From assembly GCA_958407085.1 (NCBI GenBank), contig CATYHY010000089.1, positions 1 through 6,068 on the forward strand: a stretch of DNA of 6,068 bases, in the 5' to 3' direction. This document shows, piece after piece, positions 5,605 to 6,068 of this stretch (within the stretch, counting starts at the first letter, position 1; each line of letters starts with the position of its first letter). The notes beneath the pieces were generated by a model that did no database searches, was not told the origin of the DNA, and saw only the letters and a list, made by a program, of their open reading frames with translations. The stretch comes from an uncultured Collinsella sp. (lineage in GTDB: Bacteria; Actinomycetota; Coriobacteriia; Coriobacteriales; Coriobacteriaceae). Position numbers and translations under genes: made by a program.

Positions 5605-6068
5605 TTAGGCCAGCCCTCCCATGGCATCAAATTCTGCCTTGATCTTCTCGGCGACATTCCGATACGACTTATATAGACTTGAATCGCGTTTGACTTCGTC
5701 GGTCATAACGGGAATCTCTAATTTGGAAACCTCGTCTTTTCCCGTCTGAACCGCCACAACAACGCCCATACCAAGACACATATTACGCTTGGCAGCATTT
5801 ATTTTTGCTGCCTTGGCAGGATTTGCCAGGATACGCTGGGCAAATTCCTGTTTAGAGACCGCTTCTTCGGCCTCCGGATCGCCCGCCTCGGCCACTTCGC
5901 ACTGCAACACGTCCGCATAGTCAAAAATCTTCGGCTCGCCGCCGCGCTGATGTACGGCCCATTTGCGATGCGTGGCATCCTGGTAGATAGCCGGCAAAAA
6001 CGTAAACCGCGGCGGGTCCAAAATCGTATCCGTGATGGTAAACACATCGGGATCAAAGGCATCCTGCG
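5605..6068 (-). CDS. Uncharacterised protein (start outside window)
   Basis: I do not recognise a function. The frame is open from the window edge (QDAFDPDVFTITDT...) through 153 codons to TAA at 5607-5605. A GTG at 6045 is the first start-type codon in frame, but it has no ribosome site and the sequence before it reads as coding, so the true start is probably beyond 6068. Visible blocks are KIFDYADVLQCEVAEAGDPE (with Lys at about residue 46), a basic stretch rich in Ala, Lys and Asn (about 81-97), a short hydrophobic segment CLGMGVVVAVQ and a C-terminal SSLYKSYRNVAEKIKAEF. The FDYADV and SSLYK...IK pattern resembles small uncharacterised Firmicutes/Actinobacteria proteins in which a glycine-rich hydrophobic segment separates two beta-rich parts. 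There is no signal peptide in the visible part. It is less GC-biased than the PTS and SIS genes and may be unrelated to the operon. Confidence 0.7.
   Translation of the reverse strand, partial: QDAFDPDVFTITDTILDPPRFTFLPAIYQDATHRKWAVHQRGGEPKIFDYADVLQCEVAEAGDPEAEEAVSKQEFAQRILANPAKAAKINAAKRNMCLGMGVVVAVQTGKDEVSKLEIPVMTDEVKRDSSLYKSYRNVAEKIKAEFDAMGGLA

Noticed and set aside
5791..5812. Inverted repeat GGCAGC / GCTGCC with a T-rich loop, resembling a hairpin
   Set aside because: It lies inside the coding frame of the uncharacterised gene and is explained by two Ala-Ala codon pairs; there is no U-tract after the stem.

Overview
The window holds one strand of tightly packed genes, all read on the minus strand. 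Together they look like a sugar or sugar-amine uptake and breakdown operon preceded by its regulators. Moderately high GC, strong GGAGG-type ribosome binding sites, a mannose-family PTS and short intergenic gaps point to a Gram-positive gut-type bacterium. A Collinsella-like member of the Coriobacteriia is my best guess, but this is inferred from style and cannot be proved here.

Reading in the direction of transcription (high to low coordinates): (1) 6068-5605, the end of an unrecognised protein whose start lies outside the window; (2) 5566-4799 and 4814-4101, two tandem GntR/HutC-type (UTRA) transcription regulators that overlap by 16 bases; (3) 4100-3908, the longest non-coding gap, rich in dyads and a direct repeat and with a weak promoter candidate; (4) 3907-2792, a GlmS-like double-SIS protein without a glutaminase domain; (5) 2731-1670, a second SIS protein resembling FrlB/GfrF deglycases; (6) 1623-1204, 1146-664 and 605-1, the EIIA, EIIB and EIIC parts of a mannose-family PTS permease. 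EIIC runs off the window, and the expected EIID gene is presumably just beyond.

Working model: EIIA and EIIB pass phosphate from HPr to a substrate carried by EIIC/EIID. The phosphorylated product is then split by the two SIS enzymes, which share a GlmS-type Glu/His pair exactly 16 residues apart. A mannose-family PTS with two dissimilar SIS deglycases is the arrangement of the gfr locus of Salmonella, which uses fructoselysine and glucoselysine (Amadori/Heyns products of lysine). The best hypothesis is therefore uptake and deglycation of glycated amino acids or a related amino-sugar conjugate. The exact substrate cannot be read from sequence. The two UTRA regulators probably sense the phosphorylated intermediates and bind in the 3908-4100 region.

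Small stem-loops sit in three of the four intercistronic gaps of the metabolic part and may tune stability or processing of the message. I see no RNA genes, CRISPR arrays, insertion sequences or convincing intrinsic terminators.
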